Positions 15,922 to 25,649 are shown, counted from the stretch's first letter. The stretch is DNA of 64,000 nt from Chitinophaga solisilvae (GCF_009928525.1 NZ_JAABOK010000010.1:211019-275018); one strand, 5' to 3'. Made by a program: numbers and translations. The notes: generated from the sequence alone by a model not told the origin.

Positions 15922-18033
15922 TTGAAATATTTTCCTGAGTCTGCGTTGATGCAGTTGGAATTTGATAAGGTTCAGGCATTGCTGCAAGAGCATTGCAAAA
16001 CAGAACTTGGCAAGCAAATGGCGGCAGACCTCCGCCTGCACACGCATATAGATTACGTCAGAACTGCCCTGCAACAGGCGCACGAGTATAAACAACTGGT
16101 GTTGCTGCAGGAGCATTTTCCGAACGACTTCATATTAAACCTGAAAACAGAACTGCGGCTGTTATCCATACAGGGCGCGGTACTTACCGGCGAACAGGCG
16201 ATGGCCCTGCGCAAGCTGACAGAAAGCATGCACAGCATTGTCCGCTTTTTTGATCATGACCGCCGTATCACTTATAGCGGTCTGTATGAAGTCATTAAGG
16301 AAACACATTACGAAAAGAAAATCACTGCCATCATCGATGAGGTGCTGGATGAAACAGGACAGGTGCGTGACAACGCCTCCAAGGAGCTGCAGAGCATCCG
16401 CGTGTCCCTGTTCCGCAAGCGCACGGAATTACGCCGTGTGTTTGACCGCATCCTGCAGAAATTACAGAAGCTCAACTACCTGGCAGACCAGGAAGAGGCT
16501 TTCCTCAACGGAAGAAGGGTAGTGGCCATCTATGCGGAAAACAAACGCATGGTGAAAGGTATCATCCATGGTGAGTCCGATACGCGCAAAACTGCGTTCC
16601 TGGAGCCGGATGAAACCATTGAACTGAATAATGATATACAATCGCTTGAGCGGGAGGAAGGACGGGAAGTGTACCGTATTCTCCGGGCAATGACCGCCTC
16701 GCTCAGCAGTTATTCCGGATTGCTGAACAGCTATCACGAGATACTGGGTGTCTATGATTTTATCCGTGGAAAGGCCAAACTGGCGCTGGATATGGATGGT
16801 AACTACCCGACGCTCGTGCCGCATGCGCAGCTGCACCTGGTGCAGGCTTATCACCCGTTGCTGTTGCTATACAACCGCAAAAACAGTAAGCCTACCATTC
16901 CGGTGAACATCAGCCTGGATAAGGATGCGCATATTCTGGTCATCAGTGGTCCGAATGCCGGTGGTAAAACAGTGACGCTGAAAACCGTGGGGCTGATTCA
17001 GCTGATGCTGCAGTCTGGTCTGCTGGTACCGGTGCATCCGTCGTCCCAGCTGGGCATCTTCAAACAACTGATGATTCATATCGGTGATACGCAGTCACTC
17101 GAATTTGAGCTGAGTACCTACAGTTCTCATCTCAAGAATATGAAATACTTTATGGAGAACGCCAATGGCAGAACGTTGTTCTTCATAGACGAGCTGGGAA
17201 GCGGCTCCGATCCCAACCTGGGTGGTGCTTTCGCGGAAGTTATCATGGAAGAGCTGGCGAAGAAGCATGCCTTTGGCATTGTGACCACGCACTACCTCAA
17301 CCTGAAAGTGATGGCCAACAAGGTAAGGGGTATTATCAACGGCGCTATGGGCTTTGACGAACAGACGCTTATGCCGATGTATAAGCTGATGATCGGCAAG
17401 CCGGGCAGTTCGTATACGTTCTCTATTGCAGAGCGGATAGGGTTGCAACCGTCGCTGATTGCCCGCGCAAAGAAGCTCGTGGACGAAGGGCACTTCCAGC
17501 TGGATAAACTCCTGAATAAAGCAGAACAGGATCTGCAGAAAGTAGAATCCAAGGAGAAGGAACTGCAAAAATTGCTGAAAGAAAATGAGCGCCTGAAGAA
17601 AGAGTATGAAGTTTTGGCAGATAAAGAGCGGAAACATCAGCAGATTACTTTTATGAAACTGCAGAACCAGATTAAGGAAAACGACCTGCAGTACCTGAAA
17701 GACATGGAACGAAAGCTGAAACAGATCGTTGCCGAATGGAAAAGAGCTGACGATAAGGAGAAAGTGATGAAACAGGCAGAGATTTTGTTGTTCCGCAGAA
17801 GAGAGAAACAACAGAACGAACAAATTAACCGGAAGATTCAGGATAAGTTTGAAGAAGTAGGCCGCCAGTGCCAGGTAGGCGATCAGGTGAAAATACTGAG
17901 TAACCGCCAGGTAGGCAGGCTGATAGAAATCCGCGATAAGCGCGCTATTGTACAACTGGGTAATATTCCGATTAATGTGAAACTGAGTGACCTGGTAGTT
18001 GTACAGGAAAAACCGAAGGAAACAGTGGACTGA
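15922..18033 (+). CDS. MutS2-type ATPase lacking the Smr domain
   Basis: 703 residues with a TTG start (an ATG at 15949 is the alternative). N-terminal MutS2 helical region, then the ABC-type ATPase: VISGPNAGGKTVTLK (Walker A, about 339-353), STYSSHLKNM (signature), FFIDELGSGSDPNLGGAFAEV (Walker B), TTHYLNLK (H-loop), then a long coiled coil (about 510-640) and a KOW-like end (QVGDQVKILSNRQVGRL). MutS2 proteins of about 780 residues end in an Smr nuclease domain; here the protein stops right after the KOW-like part, so it would bind branched DNA or collided ribosomes but not cut. A downstream gap of only 22 bases precedes the AraC gene. Confidence 0.88.
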   Translation: MKYFPESALMQLEFDKVQALLQEHCKTELGKQMAADLRLHTHIDYVRTALQQAHEYKQLVLLQEHFPNDFILNLKTELRLLSIQGAVLTGEQAMALRKLTESMHSIVRFFDHDRRITYSGLYEVIKETHYEKKITAIIDEVLDETGQVRDNASKELQSIRVSLFRKRTELRRVFDRILQKLQKLNYLADQEEAFLNGRRVVAIYAENKRMVKGIIHGESDTRKTAFLEPDETIELNNDIQSLEREEGREVYRILRAMTASLSSYSGLLNSYHEILGVYDFIRGKAKLALDMDGNYPTLVPHAQLHLVQAYHPLLLLYNRKNSKPTIPVNISLDKDAHILVISGPNAGGKTVTLKTVGLIQLMLQSGLLVPVHPSSQLGIFKQLMIHIGDTQSLEFELSTYSSHLKNMKYFMENANGRTLFFIDELGSGSDPNLGGAFAEVIMEELAKKHAFGIVTTHYLNLKVMANKVRGIINGAMGFDEQTLMPMYKLMIGKPGSSYTFSIAERIGLQPSLIARAKKLVDEGHFQLDKLLNKAEQDLQKVESKEKELQKLLKENERLKKEYEVLADKERKHQQITFMKLQNQIKENDLQYLKDMERKLKQIVAEWKRADDKEKVMKQAEILLFRRREKQQNEQINRKIQDKFEEVGRQCQVGDQVKILSNRQVGRLIEIRDKRAIVQLGNIPINVKLSDLVVVQEKPKETVD

Positions 18034-18055
18034 TCACCAGTAAAATGTATCAACG

Positions 18056-18943
18056 ATGGAAGTATTAAAAACCGGGAAGATAGCTGATATACCGACATAC
18101 AGACTGGAAGACTGTCTGGGCGCCGACCAGCTTTTTTTCATCGGAGAGATGAAAGGATGCGAGCTGGCTGTGCGGAAGCTGGGAATACCACACCGTCACA
18201 ACGGCTATAGTATAGATATACTGACCAAGGGTACTATCCGGCAGTCGATTGATTTTAAGCAGTATGAAGTCACTGCACCTGCTATCATGCTGATGGAACC
18301 TGACCAGGTACATCAGCATGATATGGCTGGTGACGCAGAGATGATAAATATTTATTTCTCACCGGATTTCCTGGTGCCTGAGATTAAGGGAGTGGTGAGC
18401 TGCTGGCGTTGTATTTTCAATTCCGGCGTTATCAACCTGAATGACGAGCAGATGGAGGAGCTGATGACCTATGCGCAGCTGATAATGAAGGAGCATGAAG
18501 GGCACCGGCCGCGGAAGGAAGCTATTATCCGCAACCTGCTCAATGCCTTTGTAATAGCAACGGGGCGTATCAGTGAGCCATCTACGGAATGGCTGAATGC
18601 GGAAAATTCCCAGTATAATATGGCGCGTCAGTTCAAGGTACTGGTGGATCAGCATTTCCATGAGAAATCGCAGGTATCGGATTATGCAGAGATGTTATTT
18701 GTGACACCCGGTCACCTGAACGATACGGTAAAAAGTTTACTGGGACGTAATGCGAAATATGTCATAGACGAGAAAAGAATGATGGAAGCAAAGCGGCTGC
18801 TGTATTGGGGTGAGCACTCTGTAAAGCAGATTGCGGCGCGCCTGAATTTTGAGGATGATGCTTACTTCAACCGCTTTTTTAAGAAGCATACCGGACTTAC
18901 ACCAGCCAACTTTCAGAAGACTACCCGTGAAAAGTACAATTAA
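18056..18943 (+). CDS. AraC-family regulator with cupin sensor
   Basis: 295 residues. N-terminal cupin-like part (PHRHNGYSIDILTKGTIRQSIDF, then LMEPDQVHQHDM) that probably senses a small molecule, followed by two HTHs of AraC type at about 190-290 (VSDYAEMLFVTPGHLNDTVKSL and VKQIAARLNFEDDAYFNRFFKKHTGLTPANF). It stands directly upstream of the RND efflux operon on the same strand, and the efflux promoter lies 40 bases after its stop, so it is the natural candidate regulator of that pump. The inducer is unknown. Confidence 0.88.
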   Translation: MEVLKTGKIADIPTYRLEDCLGADQLFFIGEMKGCELAVRKLGIPHRHNGYSIDILTKGTIRQSIDFKQYEVTAPAIMLMEPDQVHQHDMAGDAEMINIYFSPDFLVPEIKGVVSCWRCIFNSGVINLNDEQMEELMTYAQLIMKEHEGHRPRKEAIIRNLLNAFVIATGRISEPSTEWLNAENSQYNMARQFKVLVDQHFHEKSQVSDYAEMLFVTPGHLNDTVKSLLGRNAKYVIDEKRMMEAKRLLYWGEHSVKQIAARLNFEDDAYFNRFFKKHTGLTPANFQKTTREKYN

Positions 18944-18981
18944 ACCCGTAATAATTTAAACGTCCGTTAACATTAATATAT

Positions 18982-18989
18982 TAATTTTG
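18982..18989 (+). promoter_or_regulatory. -7 box (TAATTTTG) of the efflux operon
   Basis: TAATTTTG fits TAnnTTTG. Transcription from about 18996 would give a leader of about 285 bases before the adaptor gene. Confidence 0.5.
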
Positions 18990-19280
18990 CATCGTTGTCA
19001 ATGAATGATGTTGCCCGTACATCATTATAAATTTGAAAACCATGAGAATTTTTTAGGTGGATAACTCCGCCACACCTTCAATTTTTTTACAGTAGTAACT
19101 TTCTGTTACGCGCTTACGTATAACACGCTGTGACGTTATACGTTGCCCGAAGCCGTAGCAGTGCTGCCTGTATCTTCACTCCCGTGTGCTGTTACTAAAA
19201 CTGCTGCTGAGAAGCAATGTGAGTTGTATTGTCTTCTGAGCAAGGGAGGCTCTTATTGTTGCATGATTAAAAAACTTTGT
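18990..19280 (+). promoter_or_regulatory. Long structured leader of the efflux operon
   Basis: The leader includes a 9-bp perfect hairpin (ACGTATAAC 19116-19124 with GTTATACGT 19135-19143), a smaller one (AGGTGGATAACTCCGCCACACCT near 19053-19075, written here in part as GGTGG/CCGCC), and a five-codon frame ATGAGAATTTTTTAG. I recognise no known riboswitch. Attenuation is possible but unproven. Confidence 0.4.
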
Positions 19281-20456
19281 ATGAAACCATCGAAATCAAT
19301 TTTCGCAAAATTGCCGGCAGGCTTGATTTATAGCGTTATCATCCTCGCAGTAATGTCTGGCTGCAGCACATCGCAGGCGCATCAGGAAGCGCCGCAGGCA
19401 CAGGCTTTACCTGTGATGAAAGTGAGTGCTGTACCCGCAACCACTTACCGTGAATACAGCGCCGCCCTGGAAGGCCGCACCAACGTAGAGATACGCGCAC
19501 AGGTAGAAGGTATACTCGATAAGATTTATGTTGACGAAGGCGCCTATGTAAAAGCCGGTCAGCCTTTATTTAAAATCAACGACCGCGTATATACTTCTGC
19601 ACAGAATAATGCCAGCGCTTCCCTGCAGGCTGCAAAAGCCAACCTGGAAAAGGCGCAGGTAGAAGTAGACAGGCTGACGCCGCTGGTAGCCAATAATGTA
19701 GTTAGCGATGTGCAGCTGAAAACCGCGCAGGCAGCTTACCAGGCCGCCAAGGCGCAGGTAGCACAGGCGCAGGCCCAGCTGGGCAGCACCGCCATCAACG
19801 TGGGGTACACGCTGATTACTGCTCCTGCAAACGGATACATTGGCCGCATCCCTTATAAGGTAGGTGCGCTGGTAGGAAGAGGAGAACCACAACCGCTGAC
19901 ATTATTATCTGATGTTACCGAAGTATATGCCTACTTCTCCATGAGTGAAGCAGACTTCCTGAAATTCAAGAATGAAACAGCCGGTAGCAGCATTGCCGAA
20001 AAAGTTAAACAACTGCCCAAAGTTGAACTGAAGCTGGCGGATAACAGCATTTATGCAGAGAAAGGAAGAATTGAAACCATGGAAGGCCAGTTTGATAAAA
20101 CAATGGGCTCCGTGAGCTTCCGCGCTTCCTTCCCGAATACTGCAGGGCTGCTGCGCTCCGGCAATACCGGTAAGATCCGTATTCCTGAACAGCTGACAGA
20201 TGCTGTAGTAGTGCCTGCAGAGGCTACCTACGAAATGCAGGATAAAGTGATGGTGTTTGTAGTGGCTGACAGCAACAAGGTTGCGGGTGTGCCTATCAGC
20301 ATCAGCGGTAAGAGCGGCTCTTATTACCTCGTAGATAAAGGCGTTAAAGCCGGTCAGCGTATCGTGTACTCTGGTCTTGGCCGTCTGCAGGATGGTGCTG
20401 TAATAGCTCCGCAGATGGTATCCCTGGACAGTCTGCTGAAAGTAAGACCTCTTTAA
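19281..20456 (+). CDS. RND efflux periplasmic adaptor (AcrA/MexA family)
   Basis: 391 residues from ATG 19281 (ATG 19263 adds six residues; the earlier GTG/TTG-type frame to 19143 is unlikely). Lipoprotein signal with VIILAVMSGC. Then the first half of the barrel-sandwich (ALEGRTNVEIRAQVEGILDKIYVDEGAYVKAGQ broken at the usual place), an alpha-hairpin coiled coil (QAAKANLEKAQVEVDRL to AAKAQVAQAQAQLG), the second half (ITAPANGYIGR), beta-barrel and membrane-proximal domains. It bridges pump and outer-membrane channel. First gene of a three-gene operon. Confidence 0.92.
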   Translation: MKPSKSIFAKLPAGLIYSVIILAVMSGCSTSQAHQEAPQAQALPVMKVSAVPATTYREYSAALEGRTNVEIRAQVEGILDKIYVDEGAYVKAGQPLFKINDRVYTSAQNNASASLQAAKANLEKAQVEVDRLTPLVANNVVSDVQLKTAQAAYQAAKAQVAQAQAQLGSTAINVGYTLITAPANGYIGRIPYKVGALVGRGEPQPLTLLSDVTEVYAYFSMSEADFLKFKNETAGSSIAEKVKQLPKVELKLADNSIYAEKGRIETMEGQFDKTMGSVSFRASFPNTAGLLRSGNTGKIRIPEQLTDAVVVPAEATYEMQDKVMVFVVADSNKVAGVPISISGKSGSYYLVDKGVKAGQRIVYSGLGRLQDGAVIAPQMVSLDSLLKVRPL

Positions 20457-20590
20457 TGCTACGCTGCGCCTGTGCGGCGGATGAGGTCCGCGCAGGAAGA
20501 ATCGTATAGGCGGCAGCGTTAATACTGCCGCTGCAGCGCTAACTTCTATTACGTCATCTGAAAAGATGGTGATTAAATTCTATTGCTTTT

Positions 20591-23500
20591 ATGTTTAGAA
20601 AATTTATAGAACGGCCCGTACTGGCTACCGTTATATCCATCATCCTGGTTCTGTTGGGAATACTGGCGCTCGTAACGCTTCCCATGAGCCAATTTCCGGA
20701 GATCGCGCCACCGAGCGTATCGGTAACAGCGACCTATCCGGGCGCCAACGCCGAAGTGGTAGCACGTTCCGTAGCTACCCCGCTGGAAGAAGCCGTGAAC
20801 GGGGTGGAGAACATGACCTACATGACCTCCAACTCCAATAACGACGGTTCCATGACGCTGAACATCTACTTCCGGCTCGGCACCGACCCGGACCTGGCAG
20901 CGGTGAACGTACAGAACCGCGTGGCAAAAGCTACCAGCCAGCTGCCGGCAGAGGTAATACAGGCAGGTATCAGCACCCAGAAAGTACAGAACAGTATGAT
21001 TATGGTGGTAGGCCTGACCAGTGATAAAGACGAATATGATGAAACCTTCCTGCAGAACTATGCGAAAATCAATATCGTACCGGAACTGCAACGTGTTAAA
21101 GGCGTAGGACAGGCTTCCGTATTCGGTGTGAAAGACTATTCCATGCGTATCTGGCTGATGCCTGACAGGCTTACAGCCTTTAACATGTCTCCGCAGGAAG
21201 TACTCGGCGCCATCCGTGAACAGAACCTGGAAGCGGCTCCCGGCCGTTTCGGTGAAAGCAGCAAGGAAGCGTTTGAGTATGTAATCAAATACAAAGGCAA
21301 GCTGAACAAAGGGCAGCAGTATGAAGACATCATCCTGCGCGCCAATGCAGATGGTTCTGTATTGCGCCTGAAAGACGTAGCCCGCGTGGAATTCGGTTCC
21401 TTCAGCTATGGCAGCTACACCAAAATTGACGGTAAGTATGGTATTGGTATCGCTATCAACCAGACAGCCGGCTCCAATGCGAATGAGATACAGGTACAGA
21501 TCAATGACCTGATGAAAAAGGCCGCGAAGGCATTCCCTACCGGTATCAAACAGTTCAATATCTACAGTACCAAAAAATTCCTGGATGAATCTATCTACCA
21601 GGTAAAACATACACTGGTTATCGCGTTCCTGCTGGTGTTCCTGGTGGTATACATCTTCCTGCAGGATTTCCGGTCTACGCTGATCCCTGCGATAGCCGTA
21701 CCGGTTGCGATTGTGGGTACCTTCTTCTTTATGAAGCTCTTCGGATTCTCCATCAACCTGCTCACGCTGTTTGCGTTGGTGCTGGCCATCGGTATCGTGG
21801 TGGATGACGCCATCGTGGTGGTGGAAGCGGTACACCTGAAGATGGAGAAGGGGGCTAATCCGCGTAACGCTACCTTATCGTCCATGCAGGAAATTTCAGG
21901 TGCGATCATCTCCATTACCCTGGTAATGGCGGCAGTGTTTGTTCCGGTTGGTTTCATGGAAGGTCCGGCAGGTGTGTTCTATCGCCAGTTCGCCTTTACC
22001 ATGGCCATCGCCATTCTGATTTCCGCGTTGAACGCGTTGACACTGAGTCCGGCTTTATGTGCGCTGATATTGAAAAATCACCACGTGCATGATGCTAACG
22101 GCAACGGACATACGGAGCCTAAAAAAGGATATGTGAAACGTTTCTTCTCCGCTTTCAATACAGGCTTCAATGCCATGACGGATAAGTATTCCCATACTAT
22201 TCAGTTCCTCATCAAACGTAAATGGATCACCATCGGTATGCTGCTGATTATCACGCTGGCAACTGTATGGATGATGCGCAGAACGCCGGCCGGCTTTATT
22301 CCTACCGAGGACCAGGGCTTTGCAGTGTATGCGGTAACTATGCCTCCGGGATCGTCTCTGGACCGTACCCGCGGCGTGATGGAAAAAGTAGCCAAGATAG
22401 TTGAGTCCAAAGGCTTCACCGCCTCCAACTTCAGCCTGTCAGGTTACAACTTCCTCGCCAACTCCAGCAGTGCTTCTTCCGGTGTGGGTTTCATCAACCT
22501 GAAAGATCATGCTGAGCGTGGAAAAGTGAAAGATGTGAATGCGCTGATAGGAGAGATCCAGGCAGAACTGGGTGCTATTCCGGATGCAAGTATCTTCCTG
22601 TTCCAGATGCCTACCGTACCTGGTTTCAGTAACGTAGCAGGTTTCGAAATGGTGTTGCAGGACCGTACCAACGGTTCGCTGGATAATCTGGCAGGAACAG
22701 CGTATGGTTTCATCGGCGAGCTGATGAAGCGTAAGGAAATAGCCTTTGCGTTTACCACTTTCAACAATGGTCATCCGCAGTATGAAATTGAAATAGACGA
22801 CCGTAAAGCCAAACAGCTGGGTATCGCTGTCAGCGATATCCTCACCACCATGCAGGTGTATTATGGTAGTATGTTTGCCTCTGACTTTAACAGGTTTGGT
22901 AAATACTACAGGGTGATTGTACAGGCAGAAGCCAATCAGCGTAAAGACCCTGCTTCCATGGAAGGTGTGTATGTGAAGAACCAGCACGGTGAAATGGTGC
23001 CTATCAGCACGGTGGTATCGCTGAAGAAAGTGTACGGTCCGGAAACCGTAACACGTAACAATCTGTTCAATGCCGTAACCATCAATGGTCAGGCTAAGCC
23101 GGGCTTCAGTAGCGGTGATGCCATCAAAGCGGTGGAAGAAACAGCAGCGCAGTATCTGCCGAGAGGATATGGTTACGAGTGGGTGGGTATGAGTAAGGAA
23201 GAGATCAGCGCCGGTAATCAGGCGATTATCATCTTCACGCTCTGTCTGATCTTCGTATACTTCCTGCTGGCAGCGCAATACGAAAGTTATATCCTGCCGC
23301 TGGCAGTAATTCTGTCTATCCCGCTGGGTATCTTCGGTGTGTTTGTGTTCATCAACCTGTTTGGTATAGAAAACAATATCTATGTGCAGGTAGGTCTGAT
23401 CATGCTGATCGGTTTGCTGGCCAAGAACGCGATTCTGATTGTGGAGTATGCCGTACAGCGCAGACGCAGCGGTATGAGCCTGGTAGGTTCTGCTATCCGT

Positions 23501-23767
23501 GCTTCCCGTCAGCGTTTACGTCCTATCCTGATGACCTCCTTTGCCTTTATCGTAGGGTTGTTACCGTTAATGTGGGCAACAGGATCATCTGCGCTGGGTA
23601 ATAAATCTATCAGTACCGGTGCTGCCGGTGGTATGCTGACCGGGGTAATACTGGGGGTGTTTGTGATACCGGTGTTGTTTGTGATCTTCCAGTACCTGCA
23701 GGAAAAAGTGAGCCGGAAGCCGGTGTTTGTAGAAGAACATGCAGAGGAAGGCGCACTGGTGCACTAA
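20591..23767 (+). CDS. RND multidrug efflux pump (HAE1/AcrB family)
   Basis: 1058 residues, the expected length. MFRKFIERPVLATVISIILVLLG start, TLPMSQFPEIAPPSVSVTATYPGANAEVV porter region broken by the usual motifs, twelve TM segments in two blocks (about 335-560 and 870-1040), and the proton-relay pair in TM4, GIVVDDAIVVVEAV (the two Asp near residue 407). Second half repeats NAILIVEYA. It exports hydrophobic drugs by proton exchange as a trimer. The 134-base gap after the adaptor gene contains no promoter box that I can support. Confidence 0.94.
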   Translation: MFRKFIERPVLATVISIILVLLGILALVTLPMSQFPEIAPPSVSVTATYPGANAEVVARSVATPLEEAVNGVENMTYMTSNSNNDGSMTLNIYFRLGTDPDLAAVNVQNRVAKATSQLPAEVIQAGISTQKVQNSMIMVVGLTSDKDEYDETFLQNYAKINIVPELQRVKGVGQASVFGVKDYSMRIWLMPDRLTAFNMSPQEVLGAIREQNLEAAPGRFGESSKEAFEYVIKYKGKLNKGQQYEDIILRANADGSVLRLKDVARVEFGSFSYGSYTKIDGKYGIGIAINQTAGSNANEIQVQINDLMKKAAKAFPTGIKQFNIYSTKKFLDESIYQVKHTLVIAFLLVFLVVYIFLQDFRSTLIPAIAVPVAIVGTFFFMKLFGFSINLLTLFALVLAIGIVVDDAIVVVEAVHLKMEKGANPRNATLSSMQEISGAIISITLVMAAVFVPVGFMEGPAGVFYRQFAFTMAIAILISALNALTLSPALCALILKNHHVHDANGNGHTEPKKGYVKRFFSAFNTGFNAMTDKYSHTIQFLIKRKWITIGMLLIITLATVWMMRRTPAGFIPTEDQGFAVYAVTMPPGSSLDRTRGVMEKVAKIVESKGFTASNFSLSGYNFLANSSSASSGVGFINLKDHAERGKVKDVNALIGEIQAELGAIPDASIFLFQMPTVPGFSNVAGFEMVLQDRTNGSLDNLAGTAYGFIGELMKRKEIAFAFTTFNNGHPQYEIEIDDRKAKQLGIAVSDILTTMQVYYGSMFASDFNRFGKYYRVIVQAEANQRKDPASMEGVYVKNQHGEMVPISTVVSLKKVYGPETVTRNNLFNAVTINGQAKPGFSSGDAIKAVEETAAQYLPRGYGYEWVGMSKEEISAGNQAIIIFTLCLIFVYFLLAAQYESYILPLAVILSIPLGIFGVFVFINLFGIENNIYVQVGLIMLIGLLAKNAILIVEYAVQRRRSGMSLVGSAIRASRQRLRPILMTSFAFIVGLLPLMWATGSSALGNKSISTGAAGGMLTGVILGVFVIPVLFVIFQYLQEKVSRKPVFVEEHAEEGALVH

Positions 23768-23809
23768 GGCAGCGAAATATTTCTATTATCAGAATCAGAA
23801 AAAAGACAA

Positions 23810-25222
23810 ATGAAAACTAGATCTCACTCATTTATATTTTTGTTGTTGTCCTTAGTTGTAGGGTTAGCAGCTTGCCGGGTTGGCCGTAATTACGAGCGGC
23901 CTCCGGTGGTGCTTCCCGCGCAATTTGGCACTGCTGCGCCTTCAGACAGCAGTATTGCAAAAGTTGAATGGAATAAATTTTTTACGGACGCCACCTTACA
24001 GGAGCTGATCGGCAAAGCCCTCAGCGGCAACTATGACCTGCAGCTGGCGGTAAAACGCGTAGAGGCGTCACAGGCTTACCTGAAGCAGGCCAAAGCGGCA
24101 TGGCTGCCGGCATTTAACGCGCAGGCTTCCGCCAATACCAACTTCCCTTCCAAGAAAAGTTTTACCGGGATGAACATGTCCCAGTTCAACTTCGGCGATC
24201 ACATCGAAGATTTCAACCTGGGTGTGAATATGTCATGGGAGATTGATATATGGGGTAAGATCCGCCGCCAGAAAGAAGCGGCGCTGGCTACCTACCTGCA
24301 GACCTACGAAGCGCAGCATGCTGTGCAGACCAGCCTGGTATCGGCCATTGCCAACGGTTATTTCAACCTGTTGATGCTGGATAACCAGCTGACGGTTGCC
24401 AGACGTAACGTAGCGCTGAGCGATACCATTGTGAAGATGATCGGTTTGCAGAAGACAGCCGGCGAAGTAACTGAGCTGGCCGTGCAGCAGGCTGTTTCCC
24501 AGAAGCAGACAGCCGAGCTGCTGATTCCGCAGCTGGAGCAGGGTATTGCCATCCAGGAAAATGCGATCCGTATCCTCACCGGCGACCTGCCGGGCCCGAT
24601 CAGCAGAAACCGTTCCCTGCATGATTTCCAGGTAAGTGATTCACTGCCCACCGGTATTCCGGTAGCAATGGTGAGCCGCCGCCCGGATGTCAGGGCCACA
24701 GAAATGGGACTGGTAGCAGCCAACGCCCAGGTAGGCGTAGCGCAGGCCAGTATGTACCCGACACTGAATATCACCGCCAGCGGTGGCGCTAACGCCTTCA
24801 AGGCGAGCAACTGGTTCTCGCTGCCGGCATCCTTGTTCGGAACAGCAGCCGGTAGCCTTGCCCAGCCTATCTTCCAGCGCCGTGCGCTGAAGACCAGCCT
24901 GGAAGTAGCGAAGATACAGCGCGAACAGGCTGTCATCCAATTCAGACAAGCCACGCTGAATGCGGTAGGCGAAGTCAGCGATGCCCTGGTAAAGCTGGAT
25001 AAACTCAAATCCCAGCAGCAGATAGCCGGTGAACAGGTAAACACCACGCAGCTGGCCGTAAAGCAGGCGCAGATGCTGTTTCGCAGCGGTATGGCCACCT
25101 ATCTCGAAGTGATTACCGCACAGTCACGTGCCCTCCAGGCCGAACTGGGACAGTCTGAAATCGACCGTCAGCGCCTGAGCGCTATGGTAGACCTGTACCG
25201 TTCACTGGGCGGAGGACTGTAG
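23810..25222 (+). CDS. Efflux outer-membrane channel lipoprotein (TolC/NodT family)
   Basis: 470 residues. Lipoprotein signal with LVVGLAAC (C22). Two OEP repeats of about 190 residues each, with the family's VEWNKFFTDATLQELIGKAL, RPDVRATEMGLVAANAQVGVAQASMYP broken at the usual positions, and FRSGMATYLEVITAQ near the end. It forms the outer-membrane exit duct for the upstream pump (42-base gap), completing the tripartite system. Confidence 0.93.
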   Translation: MKTRSHSFIFLLLSLVVGLAACRVGRNYERPPVVLPAQFGTAAPSDSSIAKVEWNKFFTDATLQELIGKALSGNYDLQLAVKRVEASQAYLKQAKAAWLPAFNAQASANTNFPSKKSFTGMNMSQFNFGDHIEDFNLGVNMSWEIDIWGKIRRQKEAALATYLQTYEAQHAVQTSLVSAIANGYFNLLMLDNQLTVARRNVALSDTIVKMIGLQKTAGEVTELAVQQAVSQKQTAELLIPQLEQGIAIQENAIRILTGDLPGPISRNRSLHDFQVSDSLPTGIPVAMVSRRPDVRATEMGLVAANAQVGVAQASMYPTLNITASGGANAFKASNWFSLPASLFGTAAGSLAQPIFQRRALKTSLEVAKIQREQAVIQFRQATLNAVGEVSDALVKLDKLKSQQQIAGEQVNTTQLAVKQAQMLFRSGMATYLEVITAQSRALQAELGQSEIDRQRLSAMVDLYRSLGGGL

Positions 25223-25292
25223 GAGAAGATATAAGAATCAACAGAAGAGCAGAGAATAACCGGAATAGTAAGTACAACAATAGAGGAAAGAG

Positions 25293-25451
25293 CCCGCCGG
25301 ATGGGAGACTTTTTTATTTTTTTATGTAGTTATTTGAGATTTTGTTCCTGATTAATATCCTTTCAGGACCTAAAAATCGGAAGAGATAATGATCAGGAAC
25401 AAAATCTCAAATAACTACATAAAAAAATAACTAAATCCCCCATCCGGCGGG
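25293..25451. repeat. Nested palindrome: terminator arms enclosing a 39-bp perfect inverted repeat
   Basis: Outer arms CCCGCCGGATGGG (25293-25305) and CCCATCCGGCGGG (about 25439-25451) flank an inner perfect inverted repeat of 39 bases (25314-25352 with 25392-25430) whose arms start with a T/A-rich run and end at GTTCCTGAT. The inner loop is 39 bases and holds TCCTTTCAGGA. The outer hairpin followed by TTTCTTT is a plausible end signal for the efflux operon. Confidence 0.8.
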
Positions 25452-25501
25452 TTTCTTTATGGCATGATGGGAAAAAATTTTTTTATTTGAGTTTCATGTT
25501 A

Positions 25502-25509
25502 TACATTTG
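25502..25509 (+). promoter_or_regulatory. -7 box (TACATTTG) of the tRNA gene
   Basis: TACATTTG matches TAnnTTTG and ends 9 bases before the mature tRNA 5' end. Confidence 0.6.
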
Positions 25510-25518
25510 CGCTCCATT

Positions 25519-25603
25519 GGAGAGTTGGCAGAGCGGTCGATTGCGGCAGTCTTGAAAACTGTTGACTGTAACAGGTCCCGGGGTTCGAATCCCTGACTCT
25601 CCG
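25519..25603 (+). tRNA. tRNA-Ser (anticodon UGA)
   Basis: 85 bases. Acceptor GGAGAGT pairs with ACTCTCC (25596-25602) with discriminator G at 25603. The anticodon loop is CTTGAAA, anticodon TGA, with stem GCAGT/ACTGT. A long variable arm (class II, tRNA-Ser) and a T arm with GGTTCGAATCC follow. No CCA is encoded, so it must be added after transcription. Confidence 0.95.
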
Positions 25604-25614
25604 CAGAAAGAAAT

Positions 25615-25649
25615 AAAAAAGCCTTCGGATATTGTCCGGAGGCTTTTTT
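25615..25649 (+). terminator. Intrinsic terminator after tRNA-Ser
   Basis: AAAAAAGCCTTCGGA pairs with TCCGGAGGCTTTTTT around a short ATATTG loop, ending in six T. Confidence 0.85.

Noticed and set aside
18943..19280. Known riboswitch upstream of the efflux operon
   Set aside because: No consensus of TPP, cobalamin, SAM, preQ1 or guanidine elements was recognised in the leader.
20573..21835. Open frame of 420 codons on the minus strand inside the RND pump gene
   Set aside because: The sequence is a low-complexity mirror of the pump codons; the plus-strand frame carries the full RND signature.
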